A stretch of DNA of 64,000 nucleotides from Asterias rubens. Its lineage: Eukaryota; Echinodermata; Asteroidea; Forcipulatida; Asteriidae. The translations under genes and the position numbers were made by a program. The stretch is from assembly GCF_902459465.1 (NCBI RefSeq), contig NW_022985740.1:22198-86197 (forward strand). The letters run 5' to 3'. This document shows, piece by piece, positions 1 to 10,235 of this stretch. Position 1 is the stretch's first letter. Each line of letters opens with the position of its first letter. The notes under the pieces are model-generated. The model was given only the letters and a program-made list of their open reading frames with translations. It did not search any database and had not been told where the DNA came from.

Positions 1-540
1 TGTCATTTTAACTTGGAGTATAGAGCGATCAAACACACCCCTTTAAACATTAGAGACCTAAATTGCTTGTATGACTCAGCGACCAGTAAAAAAAAACCAC
101 TCTAATATAATTGTAGCTTTAATAACAATCTGATCAAAGCCAGATTTTAAGTTATAGTATTTAGACTGTAGGAACATTTTCAGTTACAAAGCAGGGTCTA
201 ATCTCTGTGGACAAACAATGAGTACAATTGAAACTTTATGAAGAAGTTGTTGGCCTTCGTAGCCTACAATGTTTATGCAAATAAATATGCCTTGCATGCT
301 TTAGTAATTAATAACAATGCATTTTGTGGTGAAGGGTCAAACACAGTAACTAATTTTGACTGTCTGTCAGATATTTTATGCTTTATTATCCAAACTGCTT
401 GTTAATATTTGATGGTGATGGGCTATTATTAATGTTGGAACTAAGAGAGTTATTGTAATTAATTTTATTTGTTTATTTGTTTCAATGATGATTATAATTA
501 TAACTTTATTAGCACTTTTTATAAAATCAATAAAAAGCGC
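1..540. repeat. Duplicated intergenic flank (A/B/D-type), left edge
   Basis: No gene is seen. This AT-rich stretch is a near copy of about 22996-23534 and, with an insertion, of 8020-9095. A more diverged version follows gene G (about 52440-52990). In every case it lies between the 3' flank of one paralog and the promoter region of the next, so it belongs to the repeating gene unit. The window begins inside this unit, so another family member probably lies just to the left. Confidence 0.7.
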
Positions 541-927
541 TTAAAGGCAGTGGACACTATTGGTAATTGTCAAAGACTAGCCATCACAGTTGGTGTATCT
601 CAACATATGCATAAAATAACTAACCTGTGAAAATTTGAGCTCAATCGGTCATCGAAGTTGCGAGATAATAATGAAAGAAAAAATTACCACTGTCACACGA
701 AGTTGTGTGCGTTTAGATGGTTGATTTCGAGACCTCAAGTTCAAAATCTGAGGTCTCGAAATCAAATTCGTTGAAAATTACATCTTTCTCGAAAACTATG
801 GCACTTCAGAGGGAGCCGTTTCTCACATTGTTTTATACCATCAACCTCTCCCCATTACTCGTTACCAAGTAAAGTTTTATGCCAATAATTATTTTGAGTA
901 ATTACCAATAGTGTCCACTGCCTTTAA
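541..927. mobile_element. MITE family 1, TTAA-flanked, copy in A upstream region
   Basis: The element has inverted ends AGGCAGTGGACACTATTGG and its complement, both flanked by TTAA. A central hairpin has GATTTCGAGACCTCA on one arm and its complement on the other. Near-identical copy at 23535-23922. The matching places upstream of gene B (near 9095) and downstream of gene G (near 52993) lack it and read as an uninterrupted TTAA-type site, so the insertion predates the A/D duplication but is absent from the others. No coding capacity. Confidence 0.85.
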
Positions 928-2102
928 GAAATACAAACGCAACCAAACAAAAGGGGTACAAAAACTACCCGTTTTTACAAACAATAACAATGCAATGTGT
1001 TTGAATTACAATCTAATACAAACAATCTTAAGACTGAAACTGTTTGTGTGCAAAGACGGTCTTACTTATTAACCACAATTATTGTCTACTTTTTAGTTGC
1101 AGTGAAATAGGAACAGTTAAACTAAAGGCTTGTTATTGTGAGCTTTGAACAGGACCCCCAAGTGTATGAATTGAAATCTTCCCCAAACCAATGGTGTAAA
1201 ATATGTTGTTGTTATTGTAGTAAACCGGATTCATCAGTCAATTACATGTCAATACTTGATCAAAGTTACTTTACTTCCTCATTTAGGAAGAAGTTACATG
1301 CATGCTAGATAGAGCTAAAGTTTGAACTATGCGCAGAAACAATTTTTCCCCTGATAATTGTATACTAAAAAGGCGTTCAAAGATTGATAAAGATGAAATG
1401 ACTGCTGAGTTTAAGAGAATAAAATATCAAGGTCTTTGGCAAATATATTTCAGTTTCCTTGGTTGTTCATTCAGGCTCAACTTTGTTGAGCCCTCCCATA
1501 AAAAATACTCTACAAGATTTTTTGAATAATAAAAAGCTAACGATATAAGCCTAGAATGCTGAATTAATCTTTTCAAAATTAAATTCAATAGTAAATTTGA
1601 CACTGAACAAAGTTTGTATTTTTATAAGAATATATAAGAATGACAATGAATAGTGTGTTATCAAAGCCCTAAATATTTGTTCAGCAACATGGTACTTTTT
1701 ATTATGAGGGTCATTGTGTTGTTTACATTGAATGAGAAAATGTCAACGCTCTAAAGTGTGGTGGCGCTATACAGCCAAGGTCAATGCTACTGTACAACTC
1801 TACACTAGTCTGGTTCAATGACCAAAGATTCCTTGACGTCTCTTGTTAAATTTGACAGAGCCTAGTTGGAGATTTTTGGGTCTGGGAACCAGACTAACTC
1901 TACAATGGGGAAATACCCAGCACAGTGCAATAACAACCAGGGCTGATACATGGTGCTACATGTCCAAGACTCCTTCTTCCTATGTACATGTATGGATGTT
2001 TTTTTTGTGTGCAATAAACCAACTAGAAGTCGACAACAATGAACTCATGATAATTCATCTGGATATCTGTATTAACTGACCCATTTAAAAATATTATACC
2101 AG
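928..2102 (+). promoter_or_regulatory. Upstream region and putative 5' noncoding exon of gene A
   Basis: No protein gene is supported. The block is shared with B (about 9100-10235) and D (about 23923-24999). A short motif (tggcgctatacag) at about 1762 is also kept upstream of D and E. The stretch ends in ACCAG followed by GTGAGT, an excellent splice donor, so the last part is probably a noncoding first exon. The transcription start cannot be placed by eye and no convincing TATA box is seen. Confidence 0.45.
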
Positions 2103-2723
2103 GTGAGTAGGAAAATTGCAAGTTTTTGTTTAAATCGTTGTTAATGTGTAAAATTTGTATTTCAGTATAAGAAGAGTGTGTGTTTTCTATTTTTTTAATT
2201 TTTTTATTAAATGAATGCTAAGGTGTTGAATAACTTATAACTTTAATTTTAAACAAAAAACAGTGAGAATATATTCAGAATTTGTACTCAGTGCCATTTT
2301 TTATACAGAAGTTATTATCGAGATGCTTGTTTTAGTGTTTACTTATTCTTAAGGCAAGACAGACTTTGAATGTTTTCTTTGAAAAAACAAGTGATACAAT
2401 GTAGGTAGAAAACATCTCAAAAGTGTGGTTTAATTTAGCAAAACTAAGGCCTGCGCTAAACGTCGCACTTTTGCCGAGCCGAACTCTAATGTTTTCAAAT
2501 CGATTTGGCAAGAGCGCGACGTATGTCACCGCGTCGAGCCGTACCGTGTAGCACGATAAGGCTTGCCGTGCTACACGGCAGTGCCGAACTTAGGTTTGTG
2601 CTAAACGTCCCTCTTTTGTCTAATTTTTTTCCTAATTTTACAACTGTTTGAGTCGACACGACAAAAGTGCGACGTTTAGCGCAGGCCTTAATGTTTTACT
2701 ATTTTTTTGTCTTTGTTTCTAAG
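2103..2723 (+). other. Predicted 5' UTR intron of gene A
   Basis: The donor is AG/GTGAGT. The acceptor is a T-rich tract followed by TTTCTAAG, only eight bases before the ATG. The same layout occurs in all eight paralogs. The palindromic element at 2446-2690 sits inside it, 42 bp before the ATG. Transcript data would confirm the intron. Confidence 0.65.
2446..2690. mobile_element. Palindromic miniature element (family 2) next to gene A start
   Basis: Terminal inverted repeats of about 28 bp begin AAGGCCTGCGCTAAACGTCG. An inner pair, CCGTGTAGCACG and its near complement, adds a second fold-back. It is CG-rich in an AT-rich background. The copy at 25339-25584 lies at the same place before gene D. 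The corresponding place in gene B (near 10573) is empty. Confidence 0.85.
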
Positions 2724-2731
2724 AAATAAAC

Positions 2732-5700
2732 ATGGACGTTCAGCGTGGACATTGCTGGCGTTGTGAAGTTCAACTGGAACAGACCATTCACTGTCCTGAT
2801 TGCAAGATGGCGGAGTATTGTAGCTCAACATGTGAACACAGAGACAGAGTTAGACATAGGAGTAGAGAGTGTCCGTTATTTGGAACAAGATCATGCAACA
2901 AATGCAATAAGAAGGGTACAATGAAAGAGGTATGTTGTGAATTTGGAAAGTTCAAGACAAGATTCTCACATATTGTCATGAATGCTGAATATAAGTCAAG
3001 CTCAATTCCTTACATCATAAAACTTAATGTGATGAATTGGGGACTATGGGCCACTAGGTGGCAGCAGACATACCAGAGTCTAATAATTTACATTGTTAAA
3101 ACACTGGGTAGATTTTTGCTGTTTATACACAGAGAGCAAGTTCTAGTGCGCACATTTAGCCGACTACTGACCAGAAACGACCATGCGCAGTGATGCACTC
3201 ACTCGAAAGACTCGTTTGGAACCTTAGTCAACCATCGGTACCACTGTATTCAACACTCCATTGCCTTCTGTGTTTTCGCTATAGTACCACTGGTTCCCTT
3301 CTGCCCTTTACACATATTAGTATGGAACAGGCTGTTGGGACCAAGGAAGAAACCATGGGCATGAGGCTGGTTCCAAAAATGGTCTACCACAGCAGTCAAC
3401 CAATGGTCGACCAGCCTGGTTTTAGTAAAAAAAAGTCAATCTTTAGTTAACCTTGGTGCACAATCGAACTTGCTCATAGCCTTGGTAGAACGCCAGTATT
3501 CTCAAAACTACAACTAACACCCTCAGAATAAAGGCAACAAATGTTATAAAACATTTTTTCATTGGTTTACCTCATTGAAACTGAATCTTCGTTCACGTTC
3601 CTTGAATATCATACTTGCAGACTGTCTGGTTGAACAAATCTTTAAAATGTTTTGAGCACACTTTATTTTCATAAATAAAGTGAGAATTGGAGGGTTTTAA
3701 GACATCTATCAAAAACGTCTATTTTTATGACTCTTTTTTTAATTTAAGAAGTGTATCAAACATTCTCTATATCCTATCTAATGCGCTGCGTTCTTGACGT
3801 AGTGGCACTATACAAATGCCCTATATGTATGTTTGTATGTATGAATCTGTGTGTAAATTAATATTATGTGCATCTAATTCATGTGCATGCTAAAAAATAT
3901 GCACAACAATGCGAAAAAAGGGCACAGTCTAGAAGAATGTTTCAAAAACTTTTCAAGCACCAAGAAAAGATTTGTTTGAAGGATCGTTTTTGTCAAACCT
4001 TATACTTTGATAGCTTTGAAATACTGCATTGAAACTTCTTTTTTACAGTGGGGAGGTTGCAACAATACATGGTGCTATTGTTTAATGTTTTCTCTGGTTT
4101 TGATAAATAACAATTGTGATTTTTTATTGGAAAAAAATGAATACACTAACCACTTCAAAATACTATCTATTTCTTTCAGTGTGCAGGTTGCAACATAGCA
4201 TGGTACTGTAACAGAGAGTGTCAAAGTAGTGATTGGGTCAACCATAAAGCTTTTTGCATCAAGGCCAAGGAAGACATCAAATCAACAGCAGCTCAAATTG
4301 GACTATTAAACTTCAGAATGCAAAAAGACAGACAGGGTGGTTCCCCTTATTATTTGGGAAACACTATTGCCAAAGACTTCTTGCAACTTGATAACAATGA
4401 ATGGTCTGATGGGTCAATAAAGAAAACTGACTTGAACAGGGACTATCATATATTGTCAGCTGGTTGCGGAGACTTACGCAATACTGTCTTGACAGCAGCT
4501 TCCCTCCCTGCCAGGTACCAGGGAAGTCTTTACATCACTCTCAATGACTTTGACCCTTTTGTCATGGCAAGGAATGTCTTGTTTCTCTTTATGTTGGTTC
4601 GGTTTGCAGACACTGAGGGAATTGAGAGCAGTCTGACTACCATCTGGTACTCAGTTCACATTACAAAGAAAGAGTATGACTTGATCAAGACCAGCTTGGA
4701 TGAGCTCATTCAGATGACCCCTCAAAGTCTCACAGAGGTCACTCAAGGGTTGGTCAAAGTTCAAGGTAAAGATCTTGCAGTCATGAGTCAAGTTTGGGAC
4801 AAATGGAGATCACTAGAATGCCAACGAAAGATACAATCCTCAATAAATCTCAGAAAACAAAGACAAACTGCATTTGAGAAATTTAGACAAAAGCATGGGG
4901 ATAGTGTGAAGTATTGCTATACCAATCCTTCACAGTCACCTGCTGTTAAAAAGCAAACTGAAGAATGGTTTGACCATGGTTTGTTCCTCCCCAAAGAGAC
5001 GAAACAAGGGACAATGTCATTTGATAACCCAACACTAACCGGACGTGGAGCTTCAACGGATCCAGGTTTTGACATGGTGATTTTGAAAAATCAAAATGCA
5101 AGCCCAAAGGATTATGCCTTTGATTACTGTGTCAGACCAGATTCACATCCCTTCAGAGTGTGGGATTGCTTGAGAGTGAGGGAGTCTGAGACCAGACCCT
5201 ACGCAACCCCTATGGTGATGTACCACAACTACATCACAAACCTGATACAGAAAGTCAAACATCTAATTCAGCAGAGAAGACTTTATATGCAAGTTTCTCT
5301 GGCCAACTCTATGGATTTTCCTTCAATTCACAAGTCTCTTAAGATGTCCAACTATGACCGCATCTTCACATCCAATCTTGCTGACTATATTGGTTTTGGG
5401 AAGCTTTTACAAACATTTAAACCCCTTCTAAACCAAAGTAACTGCTCCTCAGTAATTGTTACTGAAACAATAAACTGGGCTGAATTTCTACCTCAGGCTG
5501 TCTGTAAACCTGAGCACAAAGAATACAAAAGATGTATTGTAGCATATTGTCTGGATACAGGCAGAGATTTAAAAAATCTACTACGTAAATTTGATATTGG
5601 ACTTCATACCTGGATGGACTACTTTGATAGTTCCGCTTACTTTCTTGCATATCTGCGTGCACAAATTATGGGCGGGGGTTTCGGGGTACCACCATTGACT

Positions 5701-5874
5701 AAAGTGCCTTCATTTGGCGAAGTGATGAAGTACAATGGTCTAGAAATGCGTGACTTTCGTAAGAAGCTGAATCGTCTTGTACCATTTCAGTATCGAGTCA
5801 ATGCTCGTGATTTGAACGTTATAACTGCAACTGACAGAGCAGTGGAGTGGTGTCTGCCACACACTGATGGCTAA
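2732..5874 (+). CDS. Gene A: double-MYND, DUF4470-like protein (630 aa, two coding exons)
   Basis: Coding exons are 2732-2929 (66 codons) and 4180-5874 (564 codons plus stop), joined in phase 0 at GAG/GTATGT and TTTCAG/TGT. Residues C8, C11, C21, C24, C30, C34, H42 and C47 form a first MYND-like finger. C55, C58, C67, C70, C76, C80, H88 and C92 form a second, and the intron falls after residue 66, inside it. Residues about 155-262 match what I know of DUF4470, with SAGCGD at 159-164 and LNDFDP at 187-192 resembling methyltransferase motifs I and II. Variable patches lie at about 295-377 and 500-549; the C-terminus from about 550 is conserved. MYND fingers usually bind proline-rich partners; catalytic activity is unproven. 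The start has A at -3 and is identical in all paralogs. The nearest relative is gene D. Confidence 0.85.
2930..4179 (+). other. Intron 1 of gene A with a vestigial second acceptor
   Basis: 1250-nt GT-AG intron, near-identical to that of D (25824-27072). It includes a repeat with the motif CTAGGTGGCAGCAGAC near 3053, also found near 14918, 25948, 35686 and 37806. A 40-nt imperfect copy of the start of the downstream exon, including a TTTTACAG acceptor, lies at 4041-4090. Use of that acceptor would run into a stop at 4196-4198. The open frame at the start of the intron is continuous with the exon but has no support as protein. Confidence 0.6.
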
Positions 5875-6534
5875 GTTTAACAAACTTGGTGTATATTTAT
5901 TGTTGATTTCTGATGTAAATCTTATTTTAATACCCTTGAAAGATGCACCGTCACATAACAAGCAGTGATTGAGTGGGACTTTTGAAAATCAGATAAGTCT
6001 TGTACACAGGAAATTACGATAGCTAATATAATTTGACTGAATGAAACCTGTATCAACAACTACAGTAAAAAAAAAAGTAGAGTCGAATCTCTGCAACAAA
6101 ATAGCTGTAGACTTGAATTTTTGTTTTGAAGTTTTTGGCTTTTGGAGAAATACAATGATGTATGCGTAATAAATTAGTATGCCTGATGAATAGTGTCATT
6201 AATTGCAATTGCCTCATTAATTGCAATTGCTTAATAAAAAATTGTATTAAATTATAGATTTGGTAGCCGATTCAATACTAAATTAAGCTACACTTACTCA
6301 GAATTTGTGTTGATTGGGAGTGTAATGACGTGGCAACTGAAATAGTTTTTGGACTTGATTTGTTTATTTGCTCTATGTAAAATACTTGTTTACAATGAGT
6401 TTTTTAATTATTAACCATGATCATTTATTAATATTAAATTGTAGTGAAATGAAAATAGTTTTACTCGGGCCGCACTGCCATGCTTTTTATGGCACCGGCC
6501 ACATTTACAAATTTGAGTTTTAAAAATCAATCAA
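5875..6534. repeat. 3' flank of gene A, shared with gene D up to a junction
   Basis: The sequence matches 28768-29423 almost base for base and then stops abruptly near 6530, where a partial paralog begins. It contains an 18-bp tandem duplication (cattaattgcaattgc twice, near 6197-6230) just before a candidate polyadenylation signal. No gene is seen. Confidence 0.7.
6233..6238 (+). terminator. Candidate polyadenylation signal, gene A
   Basis: AATAAA lies about 360 bp after the stop codon and is conserved at 29123-29128 after gene D. The choice among several AT-rich candidates is a guess. Confidence 0.3.
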
Positions 6535-7089
6535 GACTTTCCTTCAGTACATAATTCTCTAAAGATGCCAAACTATGATCGCATCTTCACATCCAATATT
6601 GCTGACTATGTTGGGTTTGCCAAGCTCTTGCAAGACTTCAAACCACTTCTTAATTCTAGTAATCACTACTCAGTACTTGTTACTGAGACAATAAACTGGT
6701 ATAGACTTTTCATTCAGCCTGGGAATGAACTACAAGTTCAACTTTGTACTGAAGCTTACATTCAGGACACAGGCAGGAATTTAGCTGATCTTCTTGTGCT
6801 TGACACTGATGTAGCACCTTCTACCTTGTTAGAGTACTTTGATAATGCCCCTCACTTTGTTGGCTATCTGCGTGCACAAATCATGGCAGGGGGTCTTGGG
6901 ATACCACCATTGACTTATTTGCCATCAAATGGTGAAGTGATGAAGTACAATGGTCTAGAAATGCGTGACTTTCGTAAGAAGCTGAATCGTCTTGTCCCAT
7001 TTCAGTATCGAACCAATGCTCGTGACTTGACCAGAATAACTGCAACTGACAGAGCAGTAGAGTGGTATCTGCCACATACTGATCACTAA
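6535..7089 (+). pseudogene. Orphan C-terminal fragment of the gene family (184 codons, open)
   Basis: The reading frame starts mid-protein at residues DFPSVH and runs open to a normal stop. It covers the DRIFTSN block, variable patch 2 and the conserved C-terminus. Its first part matches F and E type sequence; its end (RDLTRITATDRAVEWYLPH) matches gene C. No exon 1, first finger or core is present, and the sequence before it is the 3' flank of gene A. It looks like the remnant of a gene lost by a deletion or unequal exchange with a breakpoint near 6530. An internal ATG at 6565 exists, but expression is doubtful. It could still act as a donor in gene conversion. Confidence 0.8.
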
Positions 7090-7404
7090 ATTATAGTAAG
7101 CAAGAGCAGGTTGACATTACATCATTAAGAGTCGTTATATAAAAATGACTTTCCAAACTGTCACCTGTAAGTGTTACCAAAATCAATAATCAAAGAAATA
7201 GCTTAGTTTCAACAAAAGGAAAAATGTCTATGTTGGAAAATTGATGATTAAATCATCGGACTAAGCATTTAGATTTAAATACCAACTTGGTTTTGAGGCA
7301 ATTTTGTAATCCACTTTAACTTGAGGTAACTTAAAAATGTTTACACTTCATGCTTATGTATATATTACATAAACTGACAATCATTTCAAAGATAGATGGT
7401 ATCA
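7090..7404. repeat. 3' flank shared with gene C
   Basis: AT-rich sequence without a gene. It is homologous to about 22119-22426, which lies beyond gene C. This supports the view that the fragment before it descends from a C-like gene. Confidence 0.6.
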
Positions 7405-7612
7405 CCCTAATGTACCATCATTTGGTGAAATGATTAGGTAATGGTCTACAATTGCGTGACTTTTGTCAGAAGCTAAATGCGTGACTTTCGTAAGAAGCTG
7501 AATCTTCTTGTTCCAGTATTGAGCCAATGTTCATGACTTGACTCCAGTAATAAAAATGCAACTGGCAGAGCAGTGGAGTGGTATGTCCCACGTCCCACAT
7601 ACTGATGGCTAA
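7405..7612 (+). pseudogene. Decayed C-terminal fragment of the family
   Basis: Recognisable pieces are CCATCATTTGGTGAAATGA (for PSFGEVM), GCGTGACTTTCGTAAGAAGC (for RDFRKK) and GCAGAGCAGTGGAGTGGTAT (for RAVEWY), ending in ACTGATGGCTAA. Frameshifts, a stop and a duplication of the RDF segment (about 7453-7500) break it. A second descendant lies at 22427-22598 in the same context. Confidence 0.75.
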
Positions 7613-8060
7613 CACAAAAAGAAGTTTGACTTAAGTTCAATATAGCTTATTCTGATTGGGTACATGTATATCGTACTGTAAAGAATCATACTACCCAACA
7701 TTTTTATGGAATATTTAATGAGGATTGAAGTGGTGTATTTACTCTTAAGTTTTTAGCATTAATTATTAATACGGATTTGCAAGCACCTTGTACATAAACT
7801 AAAGTTGTATTTTCCTTTAAAAATGCCGCATAAATATAAGTAAGTTTTTTGCTTTCAAATGTAAATAACCATACAATTAAATACACAAGTATTGGTAAAG
7901 AGATCGTAAGTTAACCAAGTAAATTGATGTATAGCACCTGGGTCAACTTTTGTTCATTCAGTCAAAAAGTTGCATAACTTGTAGGAAGGTTATGAAGAGT
8001 GCATTCTACTTGCTCCATTTTAACTTGGAGTACAGAGCGATCAAACACACCCCTTTAAAC
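7613..8060. repeat. Intergenic flank, duplicated at about 22600-23045
   Basis: No gene is seen. The block is near-identical to the sequence after the decayed fragment at 22.5 kb and leads into the same unit start as window position 1. Confidence 0.6.
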
Positions 8061-8577
8061 ATTTAAGCAGCATGGCTCATCGCTAGATCAAAGAAGCAGA
8101 ACCACATCACCCCCATTCTACAAGAAGTCCATTGACTTCCTGTCAGCGATCGCATACAGTACAAAGTCCTGCTCCTCACGTTCAATGCTGTCCATGGTCT
8201 CTCCCCTCATTACATCTCCGAAACTGATAACGCCATACACCCCGACAAGGTCCCTCAGATCCTCTTCACAGCTTCTCCTACAAGTTTCCCCATACAGAAC
8301 AAAAACGTACGGTAAAAGAGCACTTGCCTTCAGCACACCCACCCTTTGGAACTCTCTTCCTGCTACACTCCGTTCTCAAGTAAACCCCGTCATCTTCAAA
8401 TCACATCTCAAAACCCACATGTTCACTCAATCTTGTTTGTTATCTTATATTGTTTAGCTTATTTGTTGCTTTCTCTTATATAAATTTGTTTATTCGTTTG
8501 TATAGCTCATTGAGAGTACTTGCAGTTCTGAATTGCACTATATAAGTATTTCTTCTTCTTCTTTTTCTTATTATAAT
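8061..8577 (+). mobile_element. 5'-truncated non-LTR retrotransposon, reverse transcriptase C-terminus
   Basis: Translation gives the typical end of a jockey/CR1-like reverse transcriptase: an H-(W/stop)-LPV start near 8128, then QYKVLLLTFNAVHGLSPHYI, then after a frameshift TPYTPTRSLRSSSQ and TLWNSLPATLR with FKSHLKTHMF. The expected tryptophan is a stop codon and there is at least one frameshift, so it is dead. The 3' end carries short CTT-rich repeats. The sequence is absent from the matching flanks at position 55 and about 23050, so it inserted after those duplications or only in this copy. Confidence 0.8.
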
Positions 8578-10235
8578 TCAAGACCTAAAATTAATCTTGA
8601 TCATGTGCTTGTATGACTCAGCGACCAGTAAAAAAAAAAAAGACTCCAATATAATTGTTGCTTTAATAACAATCTGATAAAAGCCAGATTTCAAGTTTTA
8701 GTATTTAGACTGAATTTAACCTGCAGGAACATTTTCAGTTACAAAGCAGAGTCTAATCTTTGTGGACAAACGACTGTAGAAATGAAACTTTATGAAGAAG
8801 TTGCTGGCTTTTGTAGCCTACAATGTTTATGCAAATAAATATGCATTGCATGCTTTAGTAATTAATAGATGCATTTTGTGGTGAAGGGTCAAATACAGTA
8901 ACTAATTTTGACTGTCTGTCAGATATTTTAATGCTTTATATCAAAACTGCTTGTTCATACTTGATGGTGATGGGCTATTAATGTTGGAACTAAGAGAGTT
9001 ATTGTAATTAATTTTATTTGTTTATTTGTTAGTTTCAATAAAGATTATAATTATAACCTTATAAGCACTTTTTATAAAATCGATACAAAGCGCTTATTAA
9101 GAATTACAAAAGCAACCAAACAAAAGGGGTACAAAAACTACCAGTTTTTACAAACAATAACAATGCAATGTGTTTGAATTACAATCTGATAAGAACAATC
9201 TTAAGAATGAAACTGTTTGTGTGCAAAGAAGGTCTTACTTATTAACCACAGTTATGGCCTACTTTTTAGTTGCAGTGAAATAGGAACAGTTAAACTAAAG
9301 GCTTGTTATTGTGAGCTTGGAACAGGACCCCCAAGTGTATGAATTGAAATCTTCCCTAAACCACTAGTGTAAAATATGTTTTTGTTATTGTAGTCAATTG
9401 AATGTCAATACTTGATCAAAGTTACTTTACTTCCTCATTTAGGAAGAAGTTTCACGCATACTAGATAGAGCTAAAGTTTGAACTATACGCAGAAACAATT
9501 TTTCCCCCTTTAAATTGTATACTGAAAAGGCGTTCACAGATGAATAAAGATGAAATGAAAAACTGCTCTTTGGCAAACATATTTCAGTTTCCTTGGTTGT
9601 TCATTCAGGCTCAACTTTGTTAAGCCCTCCCATAAAAAATACTCTACATGATATTTTGAATAATAAAAAGCTAACGATATAAGCCTAGAATGCTGAATTA
9701 GATCTTTTCAAAATTAAATTCAATAGTAAATTTGACACTGAACAAAGTTTGTATTTTTATAAGAATCTATGAGAATGACAATGAATAGTGCGTTATCAAC
9801 GCCCTAAATATTTGTTCAGCAACATGGTACTTTTTATTATGAGGGTCATTGTGTTTTTTACATTGAATGAGAAAATGTCAACGCCCTAAAGTGTGGTTGC
9901 CTATACAGCCAAGGTCAATGCTACTGTACAACTCTACACTAGTCTGGTCCCTGACCAAAGATTCCTTGACATCTCTTGTTAAATTCGACAGAGCCTAGTC
10001 AGAGATTTTCGGGTCTGGGAACCAGACTAACTCTACAATGGGGAAATACACAGCACAGTTTAATAACAACCAGGGCTGATACATGGTGCTACATGTCCAA
10101 GACTCCTTCTTCCTATGTACATGTATGGATGTTTTTTGTGTGTGCAATAAACCAACTCGAAGTCGACAACAATGAACTCATGATAATTCATCTGGAGATC
10201 TGTATTAACTGACCCATTTAAAAAGGTTATACCAG
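8578..10235 (+). promoter_or_regulatory. Upstream region and putative 5' noncoding exon of gene B
   Basis: Homologous to the A and D upstream regions but without MITE family 1. At the matching point near 9095 the target site is uninterrupted. It ends at ACCAG/GTGAGT like A and D. No protein gene is seen; the short open frames are not conserved between the three copies. Confidence 0.45.

Noticed and set aside
1329-1529. 66-codon frame upstream of A
   Set aside because: The matching sequences upstream of B and D are frameshifted, so it is not conserved.
2732-5874. SMYD-type histone methyltransferase
   Set aside because: Two MYND fingers are present but no SET motifs are seen, and the downstream region is DUF4470-like.
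4180-5874. Orthologue of dynein assembly factor DNAAF3
   Set aside because: The resemblance is limited to the DUF4470-like region; the N-terminal double MYND and the C-terminus differ.
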